NCBI GenBank assembly: GCA_977006965.1
Contig: OZ345371.1
Span: forward strand, 1,178,001 to 1,242,000
DNA from: Phymatolithon calcareum
Lineage: Eukaryota > Rhodophyta > Florideophyceae > Hapalidiales
DNA length: 64,000 nt
Direction of reading: 5' to 3'
Below are positions 23,001 through 34,704 of this stretch, in pieces; the stretch's first letter is position 1; each line of letters starts with the position of its first letter. A model generated the notes under the pieces. That model saw only the letters and a program-made list of their open reading frames with translations, did no database searches and was not told where the DNA came from. The position numbers and the translations under genes were made by a program.

Positions 23001-24052
23001 GTGTCGCATTCAGTCCTGACGGACAGCAAATTGTGTCAGGATCAGTTGACGGCACTTTCCGATTGTGGGATATTGCAACCAGGAACACCGTTTGGGTGTC
23101 TCCACAGCATCCCTTTTTCGTACAGAGTGTTGTCTTTAGTCCGGATGGAAAGAGAATCGTCTCTGGGTGTGCAGATGGCACTGTTCGTGTCTGGAACATT
23201 CACCTTGAGGCAAAAGCAATGGAAGAAAAGCGCCCAAACACCAAATCTGTATTATGTGTTGCGATCAGTCCGGACAGCGTGCGAGTTGCATCTGGATCGC
23301 AAAATATTGTACGCTTCTGGGACACGAGTACAGGCAAGGAGATCGGAAAGCCACTGGAAGGACATACAGATTCTGTATTGTGTGTTGCATTTAGTCAAGA
23401 CGGGCGGCGGTTGGTTTCCGGTTCGCGTGACAAGACTCTGCGGTTGTGGGATGTAGAGACGTTCGATCAATTGGGCGAGCCTCTTGTAGGTCATACAGAG
23501 CAGGTCCATTGCGTTTCGTTCAGTTGTGATAGTCGTCGAATTGTTTCAGGATCAGGCGACGGGACTATTTTCATATGGAATACTGAAACACATGAACTAA
23601 TCGGAGAGCTACGAGGGAACAAAGGATGGCGTTGGGTTACAGAGACCCCTGATGGGTACTGTGTTGTTGCTAAAAACTGGGACGATTATACGAGTATTTG
23701 GAATCGTGAGAAGAGAGAAGTTGTTTGGAGATCCGACATTAACAGCAATGAGATGAGCGACGAGGCAGCAATGGAAATCATTCGAAGCTGCGGCGACGAG
23801 ACCCCTCATCTCTGGCCAGCCAGTTTGCCAGGGTATACCGCCGAAGTTTGGTGTGAGAACAAAGGATTTGCCTCTTCTGTATACTCTACCGTATTAGGCG
23901 AAAAAACGTTGCTTGGAACCTTGTCCGGATATGTTCGCGATTGGAAATACAATTCGAGAAGAAAGATTTTCGTCGCTGCATGGAGTGGACCTGGACCTGG
24001 ACTTGGACCTGGAGCTGTAGCCATTTGTAACTTAATAAGGGACACCGATTAA
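20045..24052 (+). CDS. intact NB-ARC/WD40 receptor (NLR-like), copy 2
   Basis: A 1335-residue STAND-class signalling NTPase. Residues 1-160 are helical with an N-terminal hydrophobic segment (AIGFALGVIPQL) and a long amphipathic helix around 122-158. This is reminiscent of HeLo/MLKL/RPW8-type four-helix cell-death domains (inference, not motif-proven). The NB-ARC follows: Walker A GMAGVGKT (228-235), Walker B YLVDDVW (313-319), sensor TTR (347-349), GLPI (410-413) and an MHD-like IHD (555-557). Residues about 768-1325 form 11-12 WD40 repeats with GH and RLWD/RVWN signatures. In this family ligand binding by the propeller releases the NTPase to oligomerise and expose the N-terminal effector. 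The start ATG is shared with copies 3 and 4. A GGACCT microsatellite (23987-24010) adds a Pro-Gly stretch near the C-terminus that copies 1 and 3 lack. No introns. Confidence 0.95.
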   Translation: MAFAAIGFALGVIPQLRQQIESLQNRLSNFNRGPVTFKDLNDRLDIMAKHAVTVYNILDRHPAAIPAETSDMFRSSLNSVHDCLKSANNIMDVFAQKGFAGSSSGKRTAVFQVFRRAARANSYSEQMSTLQTQVKEASNTLQSLVSDLTVCVKMETLQLSTSASKTEAIYTCEGSAPGLLPTVSFDFDSTDANGERITPEGKLKRSVLIGTEVTAAAGVMHPAYGVVGMAGVGKTIALQGLAYDEDIRNRFVDGVHYMSLGEGATLRSAMDEIARIMKITGANDTDQTVEKYSSLREAVDCAVMWFKDRICLYLVDDVWPTDSCRTGYLGELRQLLRSCQQSRMAITTRSVAIAQSAGRIVDFGARDPHGTVSRKLFMTYATGSEPQESPTGQVPQLRSSISKILSLCAGLPIALSIAGSAVALLVRVHGDFENACDAYAGELESTNRCLANEQSSEGSSLSACIHLSLKYLNVEFIKWKSENAFNSQNSIIDLYMSLCVLEKQAWVPMSVLSRMWKVDEKCVSDVVNMLCGMSLAKINFRKATTGSTGEAGLMIHDLHLEFCRREAEKQKVQRLWHYRLLDGYLKRDQIKSEISSQCECGLLNAQALTTLSCRSWWCEEIPKDGYIHENLSRHLSLSGLVWELASLLLDGRWTHLRMKIGGILALTIDFEWFERSDDLNTAQGDMKRSFKLIFKTIRVSWGRVIDGHCAFLFQICGRLISVNRQDEVVGAYVKSLEEHTRSPYLLPVNSFFPNVHSGPVLEIPLRSPCWSVAYSPCGRYIAAGGVSKVVVLEATTGTILERLAGHSNLVNEVVFAGPKKLISGSRDKTLCVWEWETSNKPVQTLVGHTGGVHCVAVSSDTKRIFSGSVDGTLRIWDATDATQIGEFVQCGSIVSLAVHGDNRTVAIVVYNFENKNSMMKVVDICTGATIFEDTTSNDDSVWSLAFSPNDGWLASGSLDKKVRLLDTATWRRIGEPLEGHLNRVMCVAFSPDGQQIVSGSVDGTFRLWDIATRNTVWVSPQHPFFVQSVVFSPDGKRIVSGCADGTVRVWNIHLEAKAMEEKRPNTKSVLCVAISPDSVRVASGSQNIVRFWDTSTGKEIGKPLEGHTDSVLCVAFSQDGRRLVSGSRDKTLRLWDVETFDQLGEPLVGHTEQVHCVSFSCDSRRIVSGSGDGTIFIWNTETHELIGELRGNKGWRWVTETPDGYCVVAKNWDDYTSIWNREKREVVWRSDINSNEMSDEAAMEIIRSCGDETPHLWPASLPGYTAEVWCENKGFASSVYSTVLGEKTLLGTLSGYVRDWKYNSRRKIFVAAWSGPGPGLGPGAVAICNLIRDTD

Positions 24053-27000
24053 AACAAGGCAAACATAGATGATTAACCGCTCCAAAAGCTATTGAAATCC
24101 TTATCACGCATAGATGTGTTTCGCATACATGCATGTTGCAATCCTTGACTATTTTATTCAATTCCTTCTTCCTAGATTATCTTAATCCCCGGCGTACGCT
24201 TCCTATGCCCACTGCAACGTTGCCATTGTAAACGTTTCGCTTGATTGTACCCAAAGGTACTACTGCATGTTGTCAGCAACCCAATGTTTCGTGACAAGTT
24301 GTTTAAGGTCAACAATTTTCATTGACCACAGAGCATTTTTTGCACTCGTGCTTTGTCGCATTTACTCGATGTCGGCGCTTTTTGCTCCCGTCATCCCGGT
24401 TCGAATTCGATCAGTACAACAATTTGGTCCAGCATCTCTGTGCTGAGCAAGACGACCATGACAAGGATCATACCGCACATGACCGATGTGGCGCACCTGA
24501 CGTGGGCGCTTGTTCTCTCTTCTGCATAATTAGCCTATCGACAGCACGCTCTGCTGGTGCACGGAGTAGTACTTAAAGCAGCACGAAAAGCAGAGTGTGC
24601 GACCGCGTTACGTCCCTGATCTCCATTTTTTAGATATTCAATATGTATGAAAAGCTCTCCTTGTGAAGCGTGAGCTCGGGTTGGGAGGAGTGTTCACTTT
24701 TCATTGCTGCACACTGCTGTCCAATCCTGTGAGTCATAGAAGCAGCGTGCGGATGCTCTCGAGACCGGATCTTCCCTTCCACTCGGGAGGCGGGTGAAGA
24801 ATCCTCCAATGCCGGCATGTTTCTCTGTCTCGAGCTTCAAACGAAGCTCGCACATTGCACAAAAGGTTGAACAAGAGGGTTCGATTGGTGATGAAGCTGC
24901 TACCTTGAACAATGTTGATTCCATACACCCTGGCGGAGACCTGGACTACGTTGGCCTTCCAATTTCTCATCACCGCACCAGCAATTTTGAGGCCGAAGAA
25001 GTATCCTCACTTGATCCCAAAGCAATAGCTTTCTACAAGTTTTTTTTAAAAGATCCACAGTCTTGGTAATATACGGGGCAATGTTTCCTCAGAAGATACC
25101 CACAATAGGGTAGCTCTTCTCTTATGTTTGGTCTTCTATCGGAGCTCCTAACATGTACAGTACTCGCTTTTTGAGAACTCTTACTAAAAGTGTCTAAGCA
25201 AAAGCAAAAGTGTGATAAGCCCTCTAAGTGCAGATCACTGTTTCACTACAGTAGAGTCAAACAAATCCGCGTCGATGTCTGCATGCAGAACGTCATTAAA
25301 TTAGCGATTGAGACATATCATCCTGAAGGCATCATTCTCTTTAACCTCCATTCTGCTTACCACGTGTGCAATCCCCCAAGACTGCGATTTCGTTGTTCCC
25401 AGTCTGCAGCAACTCACTGCGCGTTTCATAAGGGCCATGCCCATATCGAGCATCAGGCTTACACTACCGATGACCAACAAAATTATCATACAGTATCGTA
25501 CATCATTGACGGGACTCCCGCGAGCACACGGCGGAGCCAATTTCATTCGCTTCGCCGGGTGCGCCCGTGTGAAAGAACATAGTTCTTTCACGGCTCCATT
25601 CGTTTCTCCTCGGTGGACCCCGGATCTGGCGTTAACATTTCCATCCCTATGATGTGAAGCCAGTCGCTTCAAGCGACGCGACAAGAGGCGTAGCATGCCG
25701 AGCACGCCCCCATGACATGGCTCAATTATAAGCGTGCAGCACATGTTGTTGGAGAATTAATCGCGGTGACCACCCAGCCTTCATCCGTCGTCGACTTTGT
25801 GGGCGTATCGGACGAGACCCGGGTGGCGATGTATCGGATTCGTGCTCGCGGCTGTGTGCTGCATCGGCATGAAACGATTTCGAAGCAAGTTCGAGCAAAC
25901 TTTAGATGACAGCGTCATGTCGCGGCATATCCATGGGCTTGTTGCGCGGTTTATGTTAGAGAGATCTGACAGAGTGAGCGCCGGTGATGTTCGCGCTCAG
26001 TATGGCCCTGGAAACGAGTTGCGCAGAGGACTTTCAAGGAATTTATTTAACTCCTAGATGACTGCTCTGGTGTCACTACTTGTATCAGGGGACAGTACGG
26101 TATTGTATGCCATTGCGTACGGGACGGAAGAGAAATGTGGTCGTATTCTGGCAGCTGATGCGCGAAAGACCAATTTCTGTCCTCGTTCTGTTTACAGAGG
26201 GCCTTGTGTGTCAAAACAAGGACACAAGAGACGTTTGCGATGGTTTCGTTTCCGGTGTGTGAATGAGTTCAGGTGCGGTTCAAATGGTGAAAACGTCTTG
26301 AAAGAACGTAATGCCGTTCGAGGTGAAGATGCGGGAAATCATTGCGGAAATGTGAGTTTCCCGTCAGCAAGGTGTTCGATCTGTTGTTGCTCTGACAATG
26401 TTGTCGTCAAGACAAAGGCTGATGTAATTTGCAAGATCGTTAATTTGGGCGGATGAAGGCAGTTGCGGCAGAAGTGGTGGAAACGTATGGGAAGAAATTG
26501 TGTGTCAAGCGTCGGGGGGCCGCGGAAACTGATGTACTTGTACCAGGTGCAAGAAACCGGTGGTTGATACGAGCAAGAGTACATGAAGTCGGAGTATATC
26601 GTTAATGTTGAGCATTGTCTATTATTGAAACAATTCCTCTAATAAGAGTTGCGCTGGTGACCTTTTCTCGACTGTCGCATCATTTATGAACCGAAGTGTT
26701 TGACGTTCTTTGCGAGCCGGGATGCTGTGAAATACTGAAGAATGTGTTTTGATACTGCCGATCGAGGTAAGTAATTCACAAAGCGTTAGAATTTGGTGAG
26801 CGATATTCTTGCCAAGATAGAGCATACTGGGCGCGTGAGCATCGGGCAGGTCCTCCTATTCAGCTGCTGCAAATTTTCGGACGCCCATGTTGTCAAAATA
26901 GAACAGCTCTCTCGTTCCTCGAATTTGTGCAGCAGTAATCTCTTAAATGGAACAGCAACAGATCTATCGAGAAAAAGCATCTACAAATGTTTGCAAAGAC

Positions 27001-29108
27001 TAGCGCAACCGTCCTCCAGTCACCGGGTCATAGCGAATTCCAGCTCCTCCACACTTTTACTTCCCTGTACGCACAACTTTTGTAAACCTTCCGCGCTTCA
27101 CGCTGACCGGCGGCGTCTATGCGATTAAAAATTATTTGGGAACAGCACTGTCTGTGGCATCGGAGAGGTGGAAAAGACCATCCCAAAAACGCCGTCGCAA
27201 TCCCTGATAATGTCCCATCCATCGTATTGCATATGGTCAATCAACAGCTTCTCCACCCACGCTTCACCTGCTTCGCGTCACAAAAGCGTCCAGCGAACGC
27301 GAGGCGCGGTTACGAATGTGTGGCCATGTAGCGGATACGCTCAATCTTGCCACTGCGTCTCTTCATTGCGCACAACGCTTCGATGTTCTAAAAGCCTGGT
27401 CTCTGGGAGCCACGATGCATCTATTCCCAACCGCAATCCACCGGAGCTTCCTCATCCCATACTACGTCCCTCCCCTTCATTTCCAATTTGTTTGTCAAAT
27501 TGAGGTGATGCTGTTTGCACGCCACGCTTCATCTGCCGCCGGCCGCACAGCTTTCCCATCCGAAATACACTTTCTCCAACACCATTCAGTTGTGGTCTTG
27601 ATCGTGACAACAGCGTTCGCGTTTTTTCCTCATGCTAATTCATCCTGTCGAATCGCAAACGTATCCTTGCATCAACCAACTTCACCATTCTTCCCCCGTA
27701 ACTTCTTCGCCGTGACGGACGGCTCCCATTCGTAAGTATGCACTACCAAACTCACACAACACGACCACCTGCAACACGATGCGCCAATGATCATGGCACT
27801 CGCACTGCATTGAAAGGAACGGTCATGACTTCTCGGCCACAGCTGCGACATTGGCAATACGATATTACCATTCACAAATTTCTAACAGATATATGGCGCT
27901 TCCCGTGTCCTTGATTGCAATTTGTAGGCCACTCTTCTGTCCGCATGACATATTTAGAAATGCATCGGTCCTTAACGACGAAAAAGAGCCGGCGAACGAC
28001 GTGACGACAGTGGGGCACAGTCGGATTTTCCTCTCCGATTAAAGACAACATTATTCAATTCTGTTCCAGTCGAATGCATGGGCGAGATGACGGCAGTATT
28101 TGTTGAAGTTGCCGACGCCTCCCTGAGAAGTGCCTCTCTCGAACTGTCCCCATGCGCCGTAGATTCAGTCAAACGTGGAGGCTTTGCGTTTGCCGAAGCT
28201 CGCAATCGGTACCAAACCATGTTTCCGGATGTCCTGGCTGTACCGAAACCGGTATGATCCACCCCTATGCTCCCACAAAGTTGAACTTGTCTCTCACCAT
28301 GTGAAGACGCTATACACGTGAGTGATGAATACGCTGCGCTGCGGAGAAGTGTGGAATTTCAAACTCGCCCGCAGGAGATGAAACGCGGTCATAAAAGAGA
28401 TTCACACATCTGCATCTCTGCTTGCTCACATCGGCCACACTTACGATTCGACCGACAAACAGCATTCCCTGCGGTGACGTACGCACAGCACTTTCATTTC
28501 GAATGTCAAAGCTACTGCATCTGCGTCGATCAACTTCCAAGCTGCAACGTCGTACTGAGCGATTGCGGACAAACTAAAGTACGGATTCGGGCTGTCACTG
28601 GTACTGCATGACTTGCGTGCACGAATGAGCACGAAACCGGAAGCGCCACATTATGCTCCACGTTTCGCAGCTTCGGCGAACAGGACACGATACGGGAATT
28701 TCGGTAGCTCTTCGACACCTCCGAATCTTGGTATCCGCGACTTCAGTCATTACCGCTGCTTCAAGATGAGCTCCTCCCGGTGAGTCATGAGCCTGGGGCA
28801 CCGCGATATGCATCTTGGCTTGCTGTCACATTATGCGTGACTTCGGGGAATGCATGAGCATTGACGTCGGTTGTCCTTAAGCGCATTTTGCACCTTCAAG
28901 GTCGTCGGAATTAGTCAATGAATGGTGCTCCTCGAACAATTGTGCGCGGACAAAAATAAGGTTAACTGTACTGAAGCGTAACGGATACTTGCAATTACGA
29001 CAACTGTTCCCTCAGTTTCATAAAAACGCTGATTTAGATTCGTTATTGGCATTGGTCAGATCATGTTCAAAAATGCAATTCTTTCGCGCTCTGGGAGCGC
29101 TCCCATTA

Positions 29109-29148
29109 TTCGACACCAACGCTGGTGCGCACCAGCGTTGGTGTCGAA
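29109..29148. repeat. perfect 40-bp palindrome
   Basis: The left arm TTCGACACCAACGCTGGTGC and its exact complement meet with no loop. In units 1 and 4 only the right arm is present, so the left arm is an inverted duplication or the scar of a foldback event. It lies at the position where the 18.8-kb element is inserted in unit 3. Confidence 0.9.
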
Positions 29149-29498
29149 AAATATTTGCCGAGCGACATCTTCGCCGGTTCGACATACTGTAGACCAATAC
29201 CCCATTTTGTCAATACTTTTCGATTGATTTTCAAATAGTAGTGGAGTTCGAGGGAAGCCAATCTACTCAACCCTGCCTGCTTACCGTCTGCCTCACTCTC
29301 CGTGCGACTCGCCGGTGTCATACATGATTCGCGCCCTAATCGTGACAGGATCCTCTCTGCATGGAGCTCCTCAAAAACGCTGGATCACGTCCAAGGGCAT
29401 TGCAGGATGCGATCTGCTCGAGGGTCCACCCTCTGGCTGTACTCTGCTGACATTGTTTTAATGCGTTCACTGCAGCTCTTCACTTCTGCCAACTACTG

Positions 29499-29522
29499 TA
29501 CCAGTACCAGTACCAGTACCAG
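29499..29522. repeat. TACCAG microsatellite, four units
   Basis: Four perfect TACCAG units followed by TACCGG. The equivalent sites near 19517 and 60489 have two units. It lies about 500 bases upstream of the receptor starts and is a ready copy-specific marker. Confidence 0.85.
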
Positions 29523-30025
29523 TACCGGAGATCATGATAATTAACTGTCAAATGCCTACATGTGAATATAAGGATGCACTGTACCACCCCTTTCACACGC
29601 TAACTGAGACCGTTAGAGTTACAGCAATGAACAGTCTCCACTGTACTGGATAGATCTCGAAACAAGTGTTCTTGCTGTGTGGAGGAATAAAAATAAATAC
29701 TGTACAGTATTGTTATCATTGTAGTGCACCAGCAGTTGTGCCAAACTGCCTATACCTGCACAAACCTCATATCGCCGTCGTGCATTTCAGAGCTCTCTTA
29801 CGCCCACCTGCAGCTTCCTGTGCTTCAACTAGTCTTGGCGTTCACCCTGGCGTCCCGCTCGCATCTGCCCTCGAACGCGCTTGCTGTTGAGTCGCATCTT
29901 GTCGCCACCCCTACTCCGGCGCTGTTTCTCGCATCTCGACGCAAACTTAACCAACCCAACACCAACCTCTTCCTTCGCATCTCGCCGCACCACGCGTCGC
30001 ATTCCTTCACATCACCTTCATCGCA

Positions 30026-33000
30026 ATGGCGTTCGAAGCGATTGGGTTTGCTTTGGGCGTCATCCCACAGCTGCGCCAACAAATCAAAAGCCTCCAGAAC
30101 CGACTTTCCAACTTCAATCGAGGCCCTGTCACATTCAAAGACTTGAATGACAGGCTCGACATCATGTCGAAATACGCGGTAACAGTGCATAATATTTTGG
30201 ACCGGCACCCTGCTGCTATCCCAGCGGACACTTCAGACATGTTCCGCAGCTCTCTGAATTCAGTCCATGATTGCCTCAAGAGCGCCAATAACATCATGGA
30301 TGTGTTTGCGCAAAAAGGATTCGCGGGAAGCAGCTCCGGGAAACGTACAGCAGTCTTTCAAGTTTTTCGACGAGCAGCGCGGGCCAATTCGTATTCAGAG
30401 CAAATGTCGACATTGCAGACCCAAGTCAAGGAAGCCTCCAACACTTTGCAGTCACTCGTTAGCGACTTGACTGTGTGCGTGAAAATGGAAACCCTGCAAC
30501 TCTCCACTTCTGCATCTAAAACGGAAGCAATCTATACATGTGAAGGCAGTGCACCAGGCCTTCTACCCACAATATCGTTCGACTTTTACAGTACGGACGC
30601 AAATGGTGAACCTGTCACACCGAAAGGCAAGCTTAAACGCTCCGTTCTCATAGGCACCGAAGTCACTGCGGCCGCTGGTGTCATGCACCCTGCATACGGG
30701 GTGGTCGGAATGGCCGGAGTCGGCAAGACTATAGCCTTGCAGGGTCTGGCATATGACGAGGATATCCGAAACCGTTTTGTCGACGGTGTGCACTATATGT
30801 CGCTCGGAGAAGGAGCGACATTGGGTTCTGCGATGGATGAGATTGCGAGGATCATGAAGATAACCGGAGCGAGTGATACAGACCAGACAGTTGAGAAGTA
30901 CTCTTCCCTTCGTGAAGCGGTGGACTGTGCGGTCATGTGGTTCAAAGATCGCATATGTTTATACCTTGTGGACGACATATGGCCCACAGACAGTTGCCGA
31001 ACCGGATACCTCGGTGAGCTTCGGCAGTTATTATGATCATGCCAACAGAGTCGAATGGCAATTACTACTCGGAGTGTTGCAATTGCGCAAAGTGCAGGAC
31101 GAATCGTTGACTTCGGCGCCAGAGATCCTCATGGAACTGTTTCAAGGAAACTTTTCATGACGTATGCAACCGGTTCAGCACCTCAAGAATCGCCGACAGG
31201 ACAAGTTCCGCAACTCGGAAGCAATATTTCAAAAATTCTTTCTCTTTGTGCCGGACTACCAATTGCTCTATCGATCGCAGGATCCGCCGTTACTCTGCTT
31301 GTGAGGGTTCATGGTGATTTCGAAAGCGCTTGTGATGCATACGCTGGTGCGCTTGAGAGCACAAATAGATGTCCTGCGAATGAGCAGAGCAGCGAAGGTT
31401 CAAGTCTGAGTGCGTGTATTCACGTGAGTTTGAAATACCTCAATGTGGAGTTCCTCAAATGGAAGTCTGAAAATGCTTTTAATTCTCAACACAGTATCAT
31501 CAGGGGAAGGTTAGGGTATCATCGATCTTTACATGAGCTTATTTGTGCTGGAGAAACAGGCGTGGATCCCCATGTCAGTTCTTTCTCGGATGTGGCAAGT
31601 CGATGAGAAATGTACTTCGGACGTGGTGAATATGTTGTGTGGAATGAGTCTCTCCAAGATTAATTTCAGGAAAGCCACAACTGGTTGTACTGGAGAAGCG
31701 GGGCTAATGATTCATGATCTGCACCTTGAGTTTTGTCGACGGGAAGCAGAAAAGCAGAAGGTACAACATCTATGGCACTACAGGCTTTTGGATGGGTATT
31801 TGAAACGAGATCAAATCAAGTCCGAGATCTCAACACAACCTGAGTGCGGTTTGTTTAATTCAGAGGCACTGACAACACTGTCATGTAGATCGTGGTGGTG
31901 TGAAGAAATTCCCAAGGACGGCTACATTCATGAAAACCTTTCGAGACATATGTCACTTTCTGGCTTGGTGTGGGAGCTGGCATCTTTGCTGCTAGACGGT
32001 CGCTGGACTCACTCGCGGATGGAAATTGGGGGTATCTTGGCTCTCACGATTGACTTTGAGTGGTTTGAAAGGAGTGATGATTTGAATACTGTGCAAGGCG
32101 ACATGAAGCGTAGCTTCAAGTTGATTTTCAAGACGATCAGTGTTTCCTGGGAGAGAGTATTTTATGGACGTCACGCTTTTCTGTTTCAAATCTGCGGACG
32201 TCTTATTTCTGTGAGAAGGGAGGACGAAGTTGTGGGTGCATACGTGAAAAGTTTGGAAGAACACACTAGAAGTCCGTATTTGCTTCCAGTGAATTCATTT
32301 TTTCCAAATGTTCACAGTGGACCAGTACTGGAGATACCTTTGAGAAGTCCTTGTTGGTCGGTTGCGTATTCTCCATGTGGGCGTTATATTGCCGCAGGTG
32401 GAGGCTCAGCAGTTGTTGTTCTCCAAGCAACCACTGGCACAATATTGGAAAGATTGACAGGGCATTCTGATAGTGTCACTGAAGTTGCGATTGCAGGACC
32501 CAGGAAACTAATCTCAGGATCGTGGGACAAGACATTGTGCGTGTGGGAGTGGGAAACATCTAACAAGCCTCTGCAAACTCTTGTCGGTCACACAGATGGG
32601 GTACATTGCGTTGCAGTGAGCAGCGATACGAAACGTATATTCTCCGGCTCTGTGGATGGCACTCTGAGAATATGGGACGCAACGGATGGAATCCAAATTA
32701 GAGAGATTGCGCAATGCGGATAAATTGTTTCACTTGCTGTTCATGGAGACAATCGAACAGTTGCAATTAGCGTATACAATAGTGAGAATAAGAATTCGAT
32801 GTTGAAGCTTGTGGATATCTGCACGGGAGAAACAATATTTGAAGATAACACTGCAAAAGAAGACCTTGTGTCGTCTTTCGCATTCAGCCCGAATGACGGG
32901 TGGCTAGCATCAGGATCATGGGACAGGAAAGTGCGATTGTGGGACACAGAAACGTGGAGGCTAGTTGGTGAACCTCTGGAGGGGCACTTGAATATTTTCC

Positions 33001-34704
33001 CCTGTGTCGCCTTCAGTCCTAACGGTCAGCAAATTGTGTCAAGATCAATTGACAGCACTTTCCGATTGTGGGATATTGCAACCAGGAACACCGTTTGGGT
33101 GTCTCCAGGGCATCCCTTTGTCGTACAGAGTGTTGTCTTTAGTCCAGATGGAGAAAGAATCGTCTCTGGATATGACGATGGCACTGTTAGTGTCTGGAAC
33201 GTTCACCTTGAGGCAAAAGCAATTGAAGAAAAGCGCCCAAACACCAAATCTGTATTATGTGTTGCGATCAGTCCGGACGGCCTGCGAGTTGCGTTTGGAT
33301 TGAGTGATAATATCGTACGCTTTTGGGACACGAGTACAGGCGACGAGATCGGAAAGCCACTAGTAGGAATACAGACGCTGTACGTTGTGTTCAATTTAGT
33401 CAAGACGGGCGGCGGTTGGGTTCCGGTTCGGATGACAAGACTCTGCGGTTGTGGGATATAGAAACGTTCGATCAATTGGGCGAGCCTCTTGTAGGTCGTG
33501 CAAGTTCGGTCGCTTGCGTTTCGTTCAGTTGTGATAGTCATCGAGTTGTTTCAGGATCAGACGGTGGAACTATTTCATATGGAATACTGAAACACATGAA
33601 CTAATCGGAGAGCTACGAGGGAACGAAGGGTGGAGTTGGATTACAGAGACCCCTGATGGGTACTGTGTTGTTGCAAAAAACTGGGACGATTCTACGACTA
33701 TGTGGAATTGAGAGAAGAGAGAAGTTGATTGGAGATCCTACAGTAAAAACAATGAGATGAGCGACGAGGCAGCAATGGATATCATTCGAGGCTGCGGCGA
33801 CGAGATTCCTCACCTCTGTAGATCGCGGGACTCTATCATTTGCCGAAATATCGTTAGCATTGGTGCGCAGAAGTCTCAAGCCCATCCATGTCGCTTGTTG
33901 TGCAAGCTGTACGAGAAGACTTTTCCTGTTCCCCTGTTTGTCGCTACCACGAATACGTACCTTCATCTCGGCTTTGTCGCAGGAGCATTTCATGTGCGAA
34001 CAATGCGTCCGCAAACAAGCAATCACCGGCCTCACCACCGTTCTCATTCTCTTACTTACCTTGAGCTCCTGACACGCGGACTGCGCGTGAGCGAGCCTCG
34101 AGTTCCCATCTCATCATTGTCGCCTTCTCTTCTCTTTCCATGTCGCCGCAAGATTTACCGGCCAGTAGTCTATACATTCTCCGTCGCTTACCGTGGGCCG
34201 TGTTAGTTTGGTAAGCTATCTGACCTCCTCGTATGGGTGTCCCCTTACCTGCCCATGGTGGGTCATCTTCAATCTAGTGTGTTGCCCCTGTTTAGTACTT
34301 AGGCTCATCGACCCAAAAGTATCATCCAGGGACTGTCTACCATCGAGTGTCTACGATGGACTATCAACATCGATCAATGACCAAGTAAACCTCTTCATTC
34401 AACCCCACACATCTGAGCTGTCATTGTTGGACCACGCATATCCGGCCATTCCCATGGCGGCCCCTGGCATGACCGGTTCTACAACCTCTGGTCAGGCAGC
34501 TTGCCAGGGTATACCGCCGAATTTTGCTTTGAAAGGAAAGGATATGCCTGTTCTGTATACTCTAACGCATTAGGCGAAAAAACGTTGCTTGCAACTTTGC
34601 CCAGATATGTTTTCGATTGGAAATACAATTCAAGGAGAAAGATATTTGTAGCTGCACTGAGCGGAGCTGGAGCTATTTGTAACTTTCTAAGGGACACCGA
34701 TTAA
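30026..34704 (+). pseudogene. NB-ARC/WD40 receptor copy 3, broken
   Basis: Starts with the same ATG and helical bundle as copy 2 and keeps Walker A and Walker B. It stops at TGA 31034-31036, where copy 2 has CGA. A 22-nt insertion follows at 31502-31523. Then come TAA near 32721, frame changes near 33365 and 33580, and a nonsense codon near 33710. A 667-bp solo LTR (33817-34483) interrupts the C-terminal region. The remaining exon-like stretches still read well (for example 31533-32723, WD40 repeats 1-3). A truncated helical-bundle plus partial NB-ARC protein of 336 residues could in principle be made from the first frame. The stop at 31034 and the 22-nt insertion match copy 1. Confidence 0.93.
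33817..34483. mobile_element. solo LTR in receptor copy 3
   Basis: A 667-bp insert starting TGTAGA and ending TCTACA, flanked by the 5-bp duplication ACCTC (33812-33816 and 34484-34488). The empty site can be read in copy 1 near 13584-13600. TG...CA ends, short terminal inverted repeats and a 5-bp duplication identify a solo LTR left by recombination between the two LTRs of a retrotransposon. No internal coding region remains; orientation is not determined. Confidence 0.88.

Larger units (their letters stand above)
24053..30025. other. spacer between receptor copies 2 and 3 (type B)
   Basis: Colinear with the type A spacers but more diverged, for example near 24270-24300 and 25710-25790, and without the two LINE insertions. 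It has the same degraded coding-like stretches in plus orientation, including HPEGIILFNLHSAYHV near 25330 and GKDHPKNAVAIPDNVPSIV near 27170, and no complete gene. It contains a perfect 40-bp palindrome at 29109-29148 and four TACCAG repeats at 29499-29522. The last ~500 bases are the 5' flank of copy 3. Confidence 0.6.

Noticed and set aside
31502-31523. 22-nt difference between receptor copies read as an intron
   Set aside because: Far too short for a spliceosomal intron and lacks GT...AG borders; it is a frameshifting insertion.
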